Counted from the first letter of the stretch, positions 51,332 through 61,213 are shown. The stretch: 64,000 nt of DNA from an uncultured Chloroflexota bacterium (GCA_937901745.1 CALGSZ010000032.1:62001-126000); one strand, 5' to 3'. Made by a program: numbers and translations. The notes: generated by a model not told the origin, from the letters alone.

Positions 51332-52840
51332 CTAGCTCGAGGCAGCCTCGTCCACCTTCTTGGCGATCTCCACCATCGCCGGTCCGGTGGGATCGTCGCT
51401 CGTGGTCAGCTTACCCAGTTCGACCGCGATGATGTCGTTCGCGATGAGCGGCCACTGCGGGAGGTGCGGCTCGGTGCCCATCCGATTCATGATGACGTTG
51501 TACATCTCGGGGAAGTGCCGCGTCGTCCCAGCCACGCCGACCTGGGCCGCCTCCTTGACTCGCGGATCATCGAAGGTGGACTGGCGCATCGGGCTGGCGC
51601 CGCCGCCGATGATCGAGGCCATGGTCTGCGTGTTGGAGCAGGTCGCCCACTGGAGGAAGATCCACGCCGCGTCGGCGTTCTTCGAGTACCGGGAGAGGCA
51701 GTAGGTGCTGCCGCCCTGGTGCCCAAGATCCGGATGCTCCTCGAATCCGCACTCCTCGGGCGGGCGCTGGGCAGTATTGGCAGGCAGGGGGGCCGGCTCC
51801 ATGAGCCCGGAGACTTTCGAGTTCGCCGGGTCGTCCCAGCCGGGGAAGTTCTCGCCCCACGTAATCACCTGGCCGCCCTGGCCCTGCTGAATCGCGGTGA
51901 ACTGGCCGCCCCAGTCGTACGTCGTGACCGCGGTCGGCATGTACTGCTGCAGCTGGCGCATGTACTCGACGCCCTGGATCGCGAAGTCATCGGCCAACGC
52001 GCACTTGCCGTCCGCGGTGAAGACCGAGCCGCCGTGCGACCAGACATAGGCGGTCATGTCGCACTCGAGGGCGTAGTGGCCGCTCTTCATCTGGCCGACC
52101 GTTCCGTAGGTACCCTCGCCGCTCTTCGCCTCGTTGATGATGCGTGCGTTCTCCAGATACTCCTCCATCGTCGTCGCCGGCTGGAGCCCCAGCTCGTCGT
52201 AGATATCCTTGCGGTAGAAGTACATGAAGATCGGCACGTCGCACGGGAACCCGATCATCTTGTCGCCGTACATGGCGATGTGCCGCACGAGCGGCTCCAG
52301 GAAGTCTTCAATGTTGTAGTTCGGCATCGCGAGGTCCGGCTTCTGGTCCAGGAGCTCGCGCGGATCGTAGGTGTCGTTGATGAAGCGACCGACCCAGGCC
52401 TGGTCGAAGTAGTAGATATCGTTCGCGCCCAGCTTGCTCGCCGCGTCCTGGCTCACCTTGGCGAGCACCTGGTCAAGCGGCACCACTTCCCAGTTGACGG
52501 TGATGCCGGTGATATCCTCGAACATCTCCTTTTTGAGATTGATGATGGCCCGGCTCGGCGGCGTTTCCTCAGAGACGACCCGAATCGTGGTCCCTCTGAA
52601 CTGACCGCCCACATCACGCAGGAAGGCGACGATCTCTTCCGGCTGCGTGGCCGCCGCCTCCTGCAACGTCGCGGCAGACACGGACGGCGCGGACCGGCGC
52701 AGCATCGGCCGGCTTGTCAGCGCGACGCCAGCCGCCGCGAGCACACCCAGCATCTTCCGTCTGGAGATGCGTCCAGCTCGCCAATCTTCGATGGCTCGGT
52801 AGATGGCAACCTTGGCATCCGTATCCTTCATCGCACTCAT
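51332..52840 (-). CDS. Carbohydrate ABC transporter substrate-binding protein
   Basis: 502-aa extracellular solute-binding protein (family 1). Tat-like N-terminus ISRRKMLGVLAAAGVALTS. Typical segments: FRGTTIRVVSEETPPS, FEDITGITVNWEVVPLDQVL, DIYYFDQAWVGRFI and GGSTYCLSRYSKNADAAWIF. The ATG at 52840 follows AGGAGGAA; upstream in-frame codons lack an SD. It delivers an unknown sugar to the two permeases. No ATPase gene is in the operon, so it probably shares an MsmX-type ATPase. Confidence 0.88.
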   Translation of the reverse strand: MSAMKDTDAKVAIYRAIEDWRAGRISRRKMLGVLAAAGVALTSRPMLRRSAPSVSAATLQEAAATQPEEIVAFLRDVGGQFRGTTIRVVSEETPPSRAIINLKKEMFEDITGITVNWEVVPLDQVLAKVSQDAASKLGANDIYYFDQAWVGRFINDTYDPRELLDQKPDLAMPNYNIEDFLEPLVRHIAMYGDKMIGFPCDVPIFMYFYRKDIYDELGLQPATTMEEYLENARIINEAKSGEGTYGTVGQMKSGHYALECDMTAYVWSHGGSVFTADGKCALADDFAIQGVEYMRQLQQYMPTAVTTYDWGGQFTAIQQGQGGQVITWGENFPGWDDPANSKVSGLMEPAPLPANTAQRPPEECGFEEHPDLGHQGGSTYCLSRYSKNADAAWIFLQWATCSNTQTMASIIGGGASPMRQSTFDDPRVKEAAQVGVAGTTRHFPEMYNVIMNRMGTEPHLPQWPLIANDIIAVELGKLTTSDDPTGPAMVEIAKKVDEAASS

Positions 52841-53031
52841 AACTTCCTCCTGCCTTCGCTGGCTAGATCTCGCTGGCAATGGAGAGGCATGGCGTCGCCG
52901 CTCCAATTCCGTGGGCCAGCTACGCTCCTCATCTCCCAGATCGTCGTGAAGCGCGGAAACCGAATCGCGTGCCGGTCTCACCTCCTTCGACATGCCAAGC
53001 CAACGACCGAAGACAGGCGCGCCTGAGATCG

Positions 53032-53943
53032 CTACTTGAGTGCGCCCAGCGTCAGACCACGCACGAGGTGACGCTGGACGAGCAGGATGAAGATGAAGAT
53101 CGGGATCATGGACGCCGTTCCTAGCGCCGCCATATAGCCCCACTCGGTGGCGAAAGCGGTCGTGAAGGTCGAAGACGCGACGGGAACGGTGCGCACGATT
53201 CCGGTCGTCAGCACCAAGGAGAGCAAGAACTCGTTCCAGGAGAAGATGAACGACAGCACGGCCGTGGCGGCCAAGCCACCGCGCAAGTAATGCAGGAGCA
53301 CGCCACGGAACGCGCCGAACCGGGTCGCGCCGTCAATCATCGCCGCTTCATCGAGCTCTCGCGGCACCTCGTCGAAGAAGCTGCGAAGGAGCAGGATCGC
53401 GAGCGGCGCATTGATCGCCGCATGGACGAGGATCATGCCGCGATACGTATCGATGAGCCCAAAATCCCGGAACATCATGAAAAGCGGGAAGGCGACGACC
53501 ACGGGCGGCAGCATGCGCTGCGACAGAATCCAGAGCGTCAGGTCTTTGCTGCGCCGAATCGTGAAACGGGACAGGGCGTAGGCCGCCGGCGTCGCAAGCA
53601 GCAGCACGAGGAGCGTGCTTCCTACCGCGATGATCATGCTGTCGCGGAGATATGGGATGGAATAGAAGGTCGAGCCGCCCGACCCGCGGCCGACTGAGCC
53701 GGTAGTCTCGATGTTGAACCGCGTCGGATCGGCGTTGCCGAGCACCACCCGGAACCAATTGAGCGTGGGATCGAAGCCAAGCAGGCGCGGCGGAGAACGC
53801 AGAATTTCCGGCGTCGGCTTGATCGAGGCGAGCATCCACCACAGGATCGGAGCGAAGAAGATCAGGCTGACAACTGCTGCCAGCAGCGTCTTGACGATCG
53901 TCCCCTGATGCAGCTGGCGCCACGATTTCGTTTGTCGAGCCAT
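53032..53943 (-). CDS. Carbohydrate ABC transporter permease (MalG-like)
   Basis: 303-aa inner-membrane permease with six TM helices and the EAA loop (ELDEAAMIDGATRFGAFRGV). The N-terminus (LLAAVVSLIFFAPILWWMLA) is the first helix. A GGAG SD precedes the ATG at 53943. The C-terminus LVQRHLVRGLTLGALK is typical of MalG-type permeases. Confidence 0.9.
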   Translation of the reverse strand: MARQTKSWRQLHQGTIVKTLLAAVVSLIFFAPILWWMLASIKPTPEILRSPPRLLGFDPTLNWFRVVLGNADPTRFNIETTGSVGRGSGGSTFYSIPYLRDSMIIAVGSTLLVLLLATPAAYALSRFTIRRSKDLTLWILSQRMLPPVVVAFPLFMMFRDFGLIDTYRGMILVHAAINAPLAILLLRSFFDEVPRELDEAAMIDGATRFGAFRGVLLHYLRGGLAATAVLSFIFSWNEFLLSLVLTTGIVRTVPVASSTFTTAFATEWGYMAALGTASMIPIFIFILLVQRHLVRGLTLGALK

Positions 53944-54040
53944 CGGTCTCCGTCCCCACTCCGCCCGGCAAAGGAGCACGGCGTTGTCAACCATTGGTGC
54001 TGGAAATGCGCCGCGTCCCGATCGCCCCCCTGATCGCTCC

Positions 54041-54997
54041 TCACCAGGCCACTTTGAAGACCCGAACGTAGACGTTGGCCAGGACAATCGCTAAGACGAG
54101 AATCACGATCCCGAGAACGGAGCCATAGCCCCATTCGATCGTGACGAACGAGCGCTGGTAGGCGTAGAAGCTAAGGACTTCGGTGCGCGTTCCGGGGCCG
54201 CCGCTGGTGAGCACGAAGATGTAGTCGAAGACCTTGAGCAGATCGACGAGGCGGAACAGCACAGCCACGGCGATCATCGGCCGAAGCATCGGCAAGGTGA
54301 TATCCCAGAACTGGCGCCACGCTCCTGCACCGTCAACCTGCGCCGCCTCCAACGGGTCCTGCGGAAGCGCCTTCAATCCGGCCAGAAGAATCAGCACGAA
54401 GAAGGGCGTCCATTGCCAAATCTCGGGTATCAGCACGGCCGCCATGGCGTAGCGCCCCGTGCCACCGAGAAGCGGCTCCTGCTTGTCAATGAGCCCTACG
54501 CCCTCCAGCAGCCACTGGAGCGCGCCATAGTCCGGGTTCTCCAGCACGCGGAACATCACCGCCGCAACAGTCGGCGGGACGACCATCGGCAGGATCATCA
54601 GCGACTGCCACAACCCGGAGATCGCTGGCCCGGAATTCAAGAGCACAGCAATGGCCAGACCGAGCACGAACTCGATGACCAAGGCGGCAAGCACGTATTT
54701 GGCGGACGTTAGGAAAGCGCCATGGAGCCGATCATCCTGGAGCAGGCGCCGCCAGTTCTCCAGGCCGACGGGCTCGACATTCCCCGTCATGGGATTGAAT
54801 TCGCGGAACGAATTGCGAATGTTGTAGATGAAGGGATAGAGCCCGATCCCAAGGAGCAAGATCACGACCGGCGCGATCCACGGCCACGGCCGCTCCGAGT
54901 TAATGACCCGGCCAAGCGCCCAGAATGGAGACCGGCGCAGGACAGCCTCGCGGCCGGCCCGGCGCTCAATGCCGGTCATTGGGTCAGCATTCGTCAT
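54041..54997 (-). CDS. Carbohydrate ABC transporter permease (MalF/UgpA-like)
   Basis: 318-aa permease with six TM helices and EAA loop (PLEAAQVDGAGAWRQFWDIT). First gene of the minus-strand catabolic operon, about 150 nt from its promoter. Confidence 0.9.
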   Translation of the reverse strand: MTNADPMTGIERRAGREAVLRRSPFWALGRVINSERPWPWIAPVVILLLGIGLYPFIYNIRNSFREFNPMTGNVEPVGLENWRRLLQDDRLHGAFLTSAKYVLAALVIEFVLGLAIAVLLNSGPAISGLWQSLMILPMVVPPTVAAVMFRVLENPDYGALQWLLEGVGLIDKQEPLLGGTGRYAMAAVLIPEIWQWTPFFVLILLAGLKALPQDPLEAAQVDGAGAWRQFWDITLPMLRPMIAVAVLFRLVDLLKVFDYIFVLTSGGPGTRTEVLSFYAYQRSFVTIEWGYGSVLGIVILVLAIVLANVYVRVFKVAW

Positions 54998-55146
54998 CCG
55001 CGCCTCTCGCCGAATAACCAGCTACCCGTGTCTCGCACCGACCCGTCTTGGTCACCCGCCAAGCAGACGGATCTCTAGCCCGGCGCCTCACTGTGCGTCG
55101 GGGTGCACCACACCCTTTGAATCCGGATCGTCAACTGCTGTGGGAG

Positions 55147-55175
55147 ACGCTAGCATACGGTGCGGGTGGTGTCAA
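55147..55175 (-). promoter_or_regulatory. Promoter of the sugar-catabolic operon
   Basis: Minus-strand TTGACA (55170-55175), 17-nt spacer, TAGCGT (55147-55152). A TTGCACA element (55183-55189 on the plus strand) adjoins the -35; the same heptamer core recurs before the zinc dehydrogenase at 58122-58146, which suggests SorC-type control of both. Confidence 0.6.
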
Positions 55176-55374
55176 TCAGTTCTTGCACAGATGACCACGT
55201 TTCGATCATTGTTGCAGCTGCAGGGGCGAGCACTCGGAGACACCAGCCGAGAGCCGGGGGCGTCACCTGTGGATGTCGTCGACACTGGTCCGGTGGCGCG
55301 CGCTGGCGCAATCATTGAGCGTGCGTCGCGGCCCCATCGAGCGCCTGATAAGAACACAATGTGGAGGCACCGAT

Positions 55375-56415
55375 TTGACTCAACACCGGCAACCCCAAGA
55401 TGACGATGAGCTCATCCTGCTCGCTGACATCGCTCATCGCTATTACGAGCAGGATATGACCCAGGAGCAGATCGCCCGCCAGTTGCGGGTATCGCGCTCG
55501 AACGTCTCGCGCATGCTCAAAGAGGCACGGCAACGTGGCCTCGTCGAGATCCGCATTCATCACCCGCTGCAAACGGTCCCGCAGCTACAAGAGACGCTCC
55601 GGGAGCGGTTCGGCCTGAGCGATTGCCTCGTGCTCTCGAACTGGCCCCCGACGGATCCCGAAGCGGACCATGAAACCGCGCACAAGATCGGCGCGCTCGC
55701 CGCTCGCTATCTGCAGGAACACGTGCCCAATCACTCGATCGTCGGTGTTGGGTGGGGCAACACGATCTGGCACGTCGTCACCAGCGGCTACCTTCGCAAG
55801 AAGGTCGGGATGAGCGTCGTCCAGGTGATGGGCAGCGTCGGCGGCGGCGAGCCGGACATTGATGGCATCGAGATCGCGTCCCGGCTCGGACGCACGCTCG
55901 GGGGACGCGTCTATTACCTGCATGCGCCGATGATCGTCACCGACGCCGCGGTGCGCGCGGGACTCATGCGCGACCAGCACATTCGGCGCAGCCTGGAGAT
56001 GGCCCGCCGGGCGCAAACCTTGGTCCTCTCGGTTGGCGCCATCAGCCGCCGCTCCGGCCTGTATCGCGCCGGCTACCTCAACGATGCCGACCTCGACTAC
56101 ATCCAGGGCCACGGCGTCGTCGGTGACCTAGCGGGCGTTCACTACAGCCGCAGCGGCGACATCATCCATCTAGAGCTGAACGATCGCATGATCTCGATTT
56201 CGCACGACATCATGCGCCAGATCCCGTTGCGCATCGGAGTCAGCTGGGGCACGGCTAAGGGACTCGCCAATCTCGGCGCGGCTCGCTCCAGACTCCTCAA
56301 CGTCCTGATCACCGACGAGACAGCCGCGCGGGAGATGCTGGCACTGGCGGATGAAGACGGCCTGGACACTCCCGGCGCCGTCGCGGCGACGGCCACGACC
56401 GCGGAGTCACGCTGA
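55375..56415 (+). CDS. SorC/DeoR-type sugar-binding transcriptional regulator
   Basis: 346-aa regulator. The N-terminal HTH reads DMTQEQIARQLRVSRSNVSR followed by MLKEARQRGLVEIRI. The C-terminal sugar-phosphate-binding domain has VGVGWGNTIWHVV and LVLSVGAISRRSGLY. I choose the TTG at 55375, which has GGAGG 9 nt upstream; an in-frame ATG at 55273 lacks an SD and adds 34 unrelated residues. It is divergent from the ABC operon and probably senses a phosphorylated sugar intermediate of the pathway. Confidence 0.88.
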   Translation: MTQHRQPQDDDELILLADIAHRYYEQDMTQEQIARQLRVSRSNVSRMLKEARQRGLVEIRIHHPLQTVPQLQETLRERFGLSDCLVLSNWPPTDPEADHETAHKIGALAARYLQEHVPNHSIVGVGWGNTIWHVVTSGYLRKKVGMSVVQVMGSVGGGEPDIDGIEIASRLGRTLGGRVYYLHAPMIVTDAAVRAGLMRDQHIRRSLEMARRAQTLVLSVGAISRRSGLYRAGYLNDADLDYIQGHGVVGDLAGVHYSRSGDIIHLELNDRMISISHDIMRQIPLRIGVSWGTAKGLANLGAARSRLLNVLITDETAAREMLALADEDGLDTPGAVAATATTAESR

Positions 56416-56435
56416 GGTTTGCCCAATTCCTCGGA

Positions 56436-57977
56436 TCACGCCCGCGATAGTGTCGTCGCCGCGCACATGATCTCGTCCGTGATCTCGGTCAGGCGGTCGA
56501 TGTACGGGCGAATCGCCGGGAACAACGGGCGGTAGACCTCCCGGTACAGCCGGTCGTACCACTGCCGCGCATCGTCCTCCGGGACGAACGTCTTCGTGGT
56601 CGCGGTCATCGCCTGCGCCGCCTCCGCGATACTCGGATACCAACCAACGGCGGCCGCGGCGAGAATGCCTGCTCCGAGGTTTGTCGCGTCAGCAGACCGA
56701 GCACGTGAGACGGGCGCGCCGAGCACGTCGGCCATGATCTGGCACCACAGATCGCTCCGAGAGCCGCCGCCAAGAATCACGTGCTCGCTCACCGGCTCGC
56801 GGCAGCTGGCGACGATGCCTTCGATCGCGAGCCGGTGCTCCAAGGCGATCCCCTCCAGGATGGCTCGGTATAAGTGATGGCGGCGGTGGCTCGTATTCCA
56901 GCCGACGACGATCCCGCTTGCCGCCGGGTCCCAGTACGGGTTCATCACGTTGTTCCAGTACGGCACCAGCGTCAGCCCGCCGGCGCCTGGCGGAAGCTTC
57001 GCCGCCTCAGCCTCGTAGTAGCCGTATGCGTCCCGTCCCTGGCGCGGATCGGCGAAATGCTCCATGAACCAGGTCACCGTCGCCGTGCCGCCCCGGAGCA
57101 CGGATTCCAGCACGAACGTCCCCGGAATCGCGCCGATATCCGTCCGATACGCGAGATCCGTCACATAGCGCGACGTCGCGCAGCCACCGGCAATCGCGGT
57201 GCCGAGATTGACGTAGGCTCGTCCCGGCCCGACGACTCCCGCGCCGAGGCATGCGGCTTGACCATCGCCAGCGCCAGCCACCACCGGCGTGCCCGCCAGC
57301 AACCCGGTACTCTGCGCGGCCGCCTCGTTGACCTTGCCGAGCACGGAGCCTTGCGGCGCAAGCGAGACGAACTGATCGCCCCTGAGACCAATCCCTTCGA
57401 TGAGCTCCTTCGCCCATTGCCCGCGCTTCATGTCGATGATGCCCATCGGATCGGCGCAGGCCAGGCTCGTCACCCATTCCCCGGTCAGCCGATGGACTAA
57501 GAACGCATGGACATCGAGGAATTTGTCCGCCGCCGCGGCGATTTCCGGCTCATGCTCCACCACCCACAGCAGCTTGGGCAGCGACTGAGTCAGCGATGGG
57601 GGACGCCCCGTCAGACGATGGATCCGGTCGTGCCCAAACCGGCGATCCAGCTCGGCTAATTGGGGCCGCGACCGCTCATCGAGCCAGAGAATCGCGTTCC
57701 GTAACGGCTCGCCGCGCGCATTGACGGGAACGAACGTTTCCCGCTGGTGCGTGATGCAGAGCGCGGCGATCCGGTTCGCGCCAACGGCATCAACGACCTG
57801 CCGCACCGCTGCTTGCGTGACACGCCACCAGTCCTCGGCTACCTGTTCGCCCCAGCCAGGCTGCGGCGCCAACAACTCCAGCGGCGCTCGACCTTCAGCC
57901 ACCGGGGAGCCAGAGGCATCCCACGCGATCGCTTTGCACGCCGTCGTGCTGCAGTCAATTCCCAGAACCAGGTCCAT
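56436..57977 (-). CDS. FGGY-family carbohydrate kinase (xylulokinase-like)
   Basis: 513-aa kinase: GIDCSTTACKAIAWDASGSP (ATP-binding start), GWGEQVAEDWWRV, ILWLDERSRPQLAEL, VAGAGDGQAACLGAGVVGPG and HVILGGGSRSDLWCQIMADV followed by LGAPV. Xylulokinase or a related ketose/polyol kinase is the best guess. It is convergent with the SorC-type gene, 20 bp apart, and divergent from the zinc dehydrogenase. Confidence 0.9.
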   Translation of the reverse strand: MDLVLGIDCSTTACKAIAWDASGSPVAEGRAPLELLAPQPGWGEQVAEDWWRVTQAAVRQVVDAVGANRIAALCITHQRETFVPVNARGEPLRNAILWLDERSRPQLAELDRRFGHDRIHRLTGRPPSLTQSLPKLLWVVEHEPEIAAAADKFLDVHAFLVHRLTGEWVTSLACADPMGIIDMKRGQWAKELIEGIGLRGDQFVSLAPQGSVLGKVNEAAAQSTGLLAGTPVVAGAGDGQAACLGAGVVGPGRAYVNLGTAIAGGCATSRYVTDLAYRTDIGAIPGTFVLESVLRGGTATVTWFMEHFADPRQGRDAYGYYEAEAAKLPPGAGGLTLVPYWNNVMNPYWDPAASGIVVGWNTSHRRHHLYRAILEGIALEHRLAIEGIVASCREPVSEHVILGGGSRSDLWCQIMADVLGAPVSRARSADATNLGAGILAAAAVGWYPSIAEAAQAMTATTKTFVPEDDARQWYDRLYREVYRPLFPAIRPYIDRLTEITDEIMCAATTLSRA

Positions 57978-58121
57978 GATGCCTTGCCCCTTTCAGACCG
58001 GCAGCGCATGCCCGAGCTGGAATTGCTTTGCTTGGGTCGTGGTTCCCCCAGTCTAGCAATCATGCCGAGACCGGCACGTTTGACATCGAGAGGGCTCCTG
58101 GTATCATGCCCCTCGCGGTAA

Positions 58122-58146
58122 TGCACACTATTGCACATTTTGCACA
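58122..58146 (+). promoter_or_regulatory. Three direct TGCACA repeats
   Basis: TGCACA at 58122, 58132 and 58141, i.e. spaced by about one helical turn, in the divergent gap of the FGGY kinase and zinc dehydrogenase genes. This looks like a multi-protomer operator; the same core occurs at 55183 beside the ABC-operon promoter. Confidence 0.5.
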
Positions 58147-58163
58147 CGTGTGAGGAGTGCGGC

Positions 58164-59216
58164 ATGCGGGTGGCGATGTTTCATGGTCCTGGGGACGTGC
58201 GCATCGAGCAGGCTCCGGATCCGACTCCCGGACCCGGCGAGGTGGTGGTGCAGATCGCGACGGCGCTGACCTGCGGCACCGACCTGAAGACGTACCGGCG
58301 CGGCCACCCCACGATCATCACCTCGCTGCCGAGCCCGTTCGGTCACGAATTCGCCGGGACGATCGTGGCGCTTGGGGAAGGGGTCGATCCGGCGCAATGG
58401 CCGATCGGCACCCGTGTCGTCGCGGCAAACTCAGCGCCTTGCAACCGCTGCTTCTACTGCCGCCACAACCGCCAGTCGCTCTGCGAGAACCTGAAATTCC
58501 TGAACGGCGCCTACGCTGAGTACATCGCCGTTCCCGCCCCGATCGTGCAGCAGAATCTCTATCGGATCCCGGATCACCTCTCCGACGCCGAAGCGGCACT
58601 CGCCGAGCCGCTCGCGTGCGCGGTCCACGGCGTGGCCGAGAGCATGATCGAGATTGGGGATTGGGTGGTGGTCAATGGCGCCGGGCCGATCGGGCTGATG
58701 TTCGTCTATCTCGCCACGCGCCGGGGCGCCCGCGTCATCTGCTGCGACCTAAGCCAGGATCGTCTCGCCCTGGCGAGCCAGCTCGGGGCCTCTCATACCG
58801 TCCACGTCACCCCTGACCTCGACCAAGTCGAGGCAGTCCGCTCCCTGACGCCGGATGGGCGGGGCGTTGACGTGGCGATCGAAGCGGTTGGTTTGCCGGA
58901 GGTCTGGGAGAAGACGGTCCGGATGGCCAGGAAGGGGGGGATCGTCAACCTCTTCGGCGGGGCGAAGGGCGGCACCACTTTCAGCGTCAGCACGACCGAG
59001 CTGCATTACGGGGAGCTGCTCATCAAGGGCGTGTTCCATCACACGCCACGCCACTTCGAGACAGCCGTCCAGCTCCTCGCCTCGGGCGAGTTCCCGGCCA
59101 AGGCGTTCATCAGCGGCCAGCGCACCCTAGAAGAGCTCGTCCCGTCCCTGGAGGCGATGGGCCGGCAGGAAGGAATCAAGTACGCGATCATCCCGAACAA
59201 CCGCTCGCACGCTTGA
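58164..59216 (+). CDS. Zinc-dependent medium-chain alcohol dehydrogenase
   Basis: 350-aa MDR enzyme. Catalytic zinc Cys in TCGTDLKTYRRG and His-Glu in GHEFAGTIVALG; structural zinc set CNRCFYCRHNRQSLC; NAD(P) motif VVNGAGPIGLMFVYLA. ATG at 58164 follows GAGGAG. It probably oxidises the transported polyol or sugar before phosphorylation, in keeping with the kinase and aldolase nearby. Confidence 0.92.
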   Translation: MRVAMFHGPGDVRIEQAPDPTPGPGEVVVQIATALTCGTDLKTYRRGHPTIITSLPSPFGHEFAGTIVALGEGVDPAQWPIGTRVVAANSAPCNRCFYCRHNRQSLCENLKFLNGAYAEYIAVPAPIVQQNLYRIPDHLSDAEAALAEPLACAVHGVAESMIEIGDWVVVNGAGPIGLMFVYLATRRGARVICCDLSQDRLALASQLGASHTVHVTPDLDQVEAVRSLTPDGRGVDVAIEAVGLPEVWEKTVRMARKGGIVNLFGGAKGGTTFSVSTTELHYGELLIKGVFHHTPRHFETAVQLLASGEFPAKAFISGQRTLEELVPSLEAMGRQEGIKYAIIPNNRSHA

Positions 59217-59716
59217 TCGGTCCGCAACCGCGATCGTCACAGTCGCTGTGGCGAAATAAAGGAATTTTGTCACCGGCGCAGTGCTGTGTGACGCGCCGGG
59301 CCCCCTTCCCCTGACGAGCGCTCGCCCGCCGAGCCTCGCCTTGCCATACGTATCTGCCGCAAGCGAATACGCACATGCACGCCGTCGCAGCGGCGCGCTC
59401 GCCGGGGCTCATTTCCACTGAGCCAGCCGCACGCGAATCGCGGATTCTCAGCGTACGGCCGCATCTATTGAGATTCAATCCACCGGGGCTCACCCTCACT
59501 TTCATTCAAGCAGCACGCACCTGTCAATACGAAAATGTTCGTAGATCCCGCAAAGTCAACTCCATCGACCAAATACGTCATACAGGGGATATACGCGGAG
59601 GCGAGAAGACGCGACCCTGTAACCACGGCCGGAGGAACCGGTCGGATGCCGTCACAAGCGGCAACGCATGGACGGGTCAGTCTTACTGGCTCGGGATCTT
59701 TCGAAAGGAGTTCTGC
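59217..59716. other. Gene-free upstream region of the BBE oxidase
   Basis: 500 bp without a supportable gene. Contains a 6-4-6 palindrome TACGAA-AATG-TTCGTA (59528-59543), a plausible operator. No known riboswitch core was recognised in it. Confidence 0.4.
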
Positions 59717-61132
59717 GTGTCCGTTGCTACCCAGTCCTCCACCCGTGCCTCTGCTACCCGATTCGACAATCGCTTGGTGGAGGATCTTCGTTCTCGACTG
59801 ACCGGTGAGCTGATCACCGCCACCAGTCCCGGATACGACGAGGCTCGCTTGCCGTTCTCGTTCCTCGTCGATCCTCGGCCCCTGGCAATCGTGCAGGCGG
59901 CCAACGATGACGATATCGTTGCGGCGATCGACTTCGCCCGCGATTACGACCTTCCGCTGACGGTTCGCGGCGGAGGTCATGGCCTCCGAATGGACAGCAT
60001 GGTGGACGACGCCATCGCCATCGATCTGTCCCACATGAAGGCCGTCCAGATCGATCCGGAAGAGCGGATCGCCCGCGTCCAGGGCGGCGCGACCTCCGGC
60101 GACCTCACCGATGCGGCCCACGAGCACGGCCTTGCCCTCTCTACCGGCGACACGGCAAGCGTCGGACTCGGCGGACTCGTCACGGGCGGTGGGATCGGCT
60201 TCATGGTCCGGAAGTACGGCCTCGCGATCGACAATCTCCTCTCCGCGCGGGTCGTGACGGCATCGGGCGAGATCATGATCGCCAGCGAGACGGAAAATCC
60301 GGACCTCTTCTGGGCCATCCGCGGCGGCGGCGGAAACTTCGGCGTCGTCTCCGAGTTCACGTTTCGCCTCGCCCCCGTCGAGCAGGTGCTCGGCGGCGAG
60401 CTGATTCTGCCCGCGAGCCACGACGTCATCCGGGGCTATCTCGACTATTTGGTTGCCGCGCCAGAGGAGCTGACCGTAATTGCCCACCTGATGCGTGTGC
60501 CGCCGCTGCCGAACGTTCCGGAACCGATGGTCGGTAAGCTGGTGTTGTCGATGTTCGTGACTTGGGCCGGGGACGAAACTGCTGGAGAGCGGGCGCTGGC
60601 GCCACTGCGCGCACTGGCCACGCCACTGGTCGATACCATCAAGCTCATCCCGTACCGGGCGATGTACGATCTCACCGCTCACCAGAGCCAGCGGCAAGGA
60701 ATCTCGGTCCGCTCGATGTTCGCCGACAGCATCAGCCACGGGGCGATCGATCAGATGCTGGCGGCGATGGACCGGCCGACCCCGCCCATCAGCGTCGTCC
60801 AGCTCCGTGGACTCGGCGGCGCCGTGTCCCGCGTCTCGAGTGAAGCGACCGCGTTCGCGCACCGTCGCCAACCGTACTTCGTCTCGGTCCTCAGCCTGTG
60901 GATGAATCCCGCCGATGACGCGGCTCCCCACCAGGATTGGGTCGAGTCCCTCTGGCAAGCGATCCGGCACGAGGGTTCCGGCGCCTATGTCAACTTCCTC
61001 GCGGCCGAGGGGGACGAGCGGATCCGCGAGGCGTACCCTGACGAGACGTACACGCGGCTCGCCGAGATCAAGCGGCGCTACGACCCGGAGAACCTCTTCC
61101 AGTTCAACCAGAACATCCCACCGCGGGCGTAA
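59717..61132 (+). CDS. FAD-linked oxidase, BBE-like (VAO/PCMH fold)
   Basis: 471-aa berberine-bridge-enzyme-like oxidoreductase. FAD domain: LAIVQAANDDDIVAAIDFAR, LPLTVRGGGHGLRM (His for bicovalent FAD), GGATSGDLTDAAHEHGLALS, and GLGGLVTGGGIGFMVRKYGL. The second covalent Cys usually found in CxxV/G is not clearly present. C-terminal BBE motif: NFLAAEGDERI...YDPENLFQFNQNI. The GTG at 59717 follows GAAAGGAG; earlier in-frame starts lack an SD. Followed by an intrinsic terminator. Confidence 0.88.
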   Translation: MSVATQSSTRASATRFDNRLVEDLRSRLTGELITATSPGYDEARLPFSFLVDPRPLAIVQAANDDDIVAAIDFARDYDLPLTVRGGGHGLRMDSMVDDAIAIDLSHMKAVQIDPEERIARVQGGATSGDLTDAAHEHGLALSTGDTASVGLGGLVTGGGIGFMVRKYGLAIDNLLSARVVTASGEIMIASETENPDLFWAIRGGGGNFGVVSEFTFRLAPVEQVLGGELILPASHDVIRGYLDYLVAAPEELTVIAHLMRVPPLPNVPEPMVGKLVLSMFVTWAGDETAGERALAPLRALATPLVDTIKLIPYRAMYDLTAHQSQRQGISVRSMFADSISHGAIDQMLAAMDRPTPPISVVQLRGLGGAVSRVSSEATAFAHRRQPYFVSVLSLWMNPADDAAPHQDWVESLWQAIRHEGSGAYVNFLAAEGDERIREAYPDETYTRLAEIKRRYDPENLFQFNQNIPPRA

Positions 61133-61161
61133 GCGTTCCTCGGACATTCGGCTATCGCCGG

Positions 61162-61213
61162 CCCCATCCCCGGTCCTTCCCACACGGAGGTGCCCGGGGA
61201 TGGGGTTTTTTCT
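61162..61213 (+). terminator. Intrinsic terminator of the BBE oxidase gene
   Basis: CCCCATCCCCGG and CCGGGGATGGGG form a perfect 12-bp stem followed by TTTTTTCTTC, a textbook rho-independent terminator. Confidence 0.95.
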
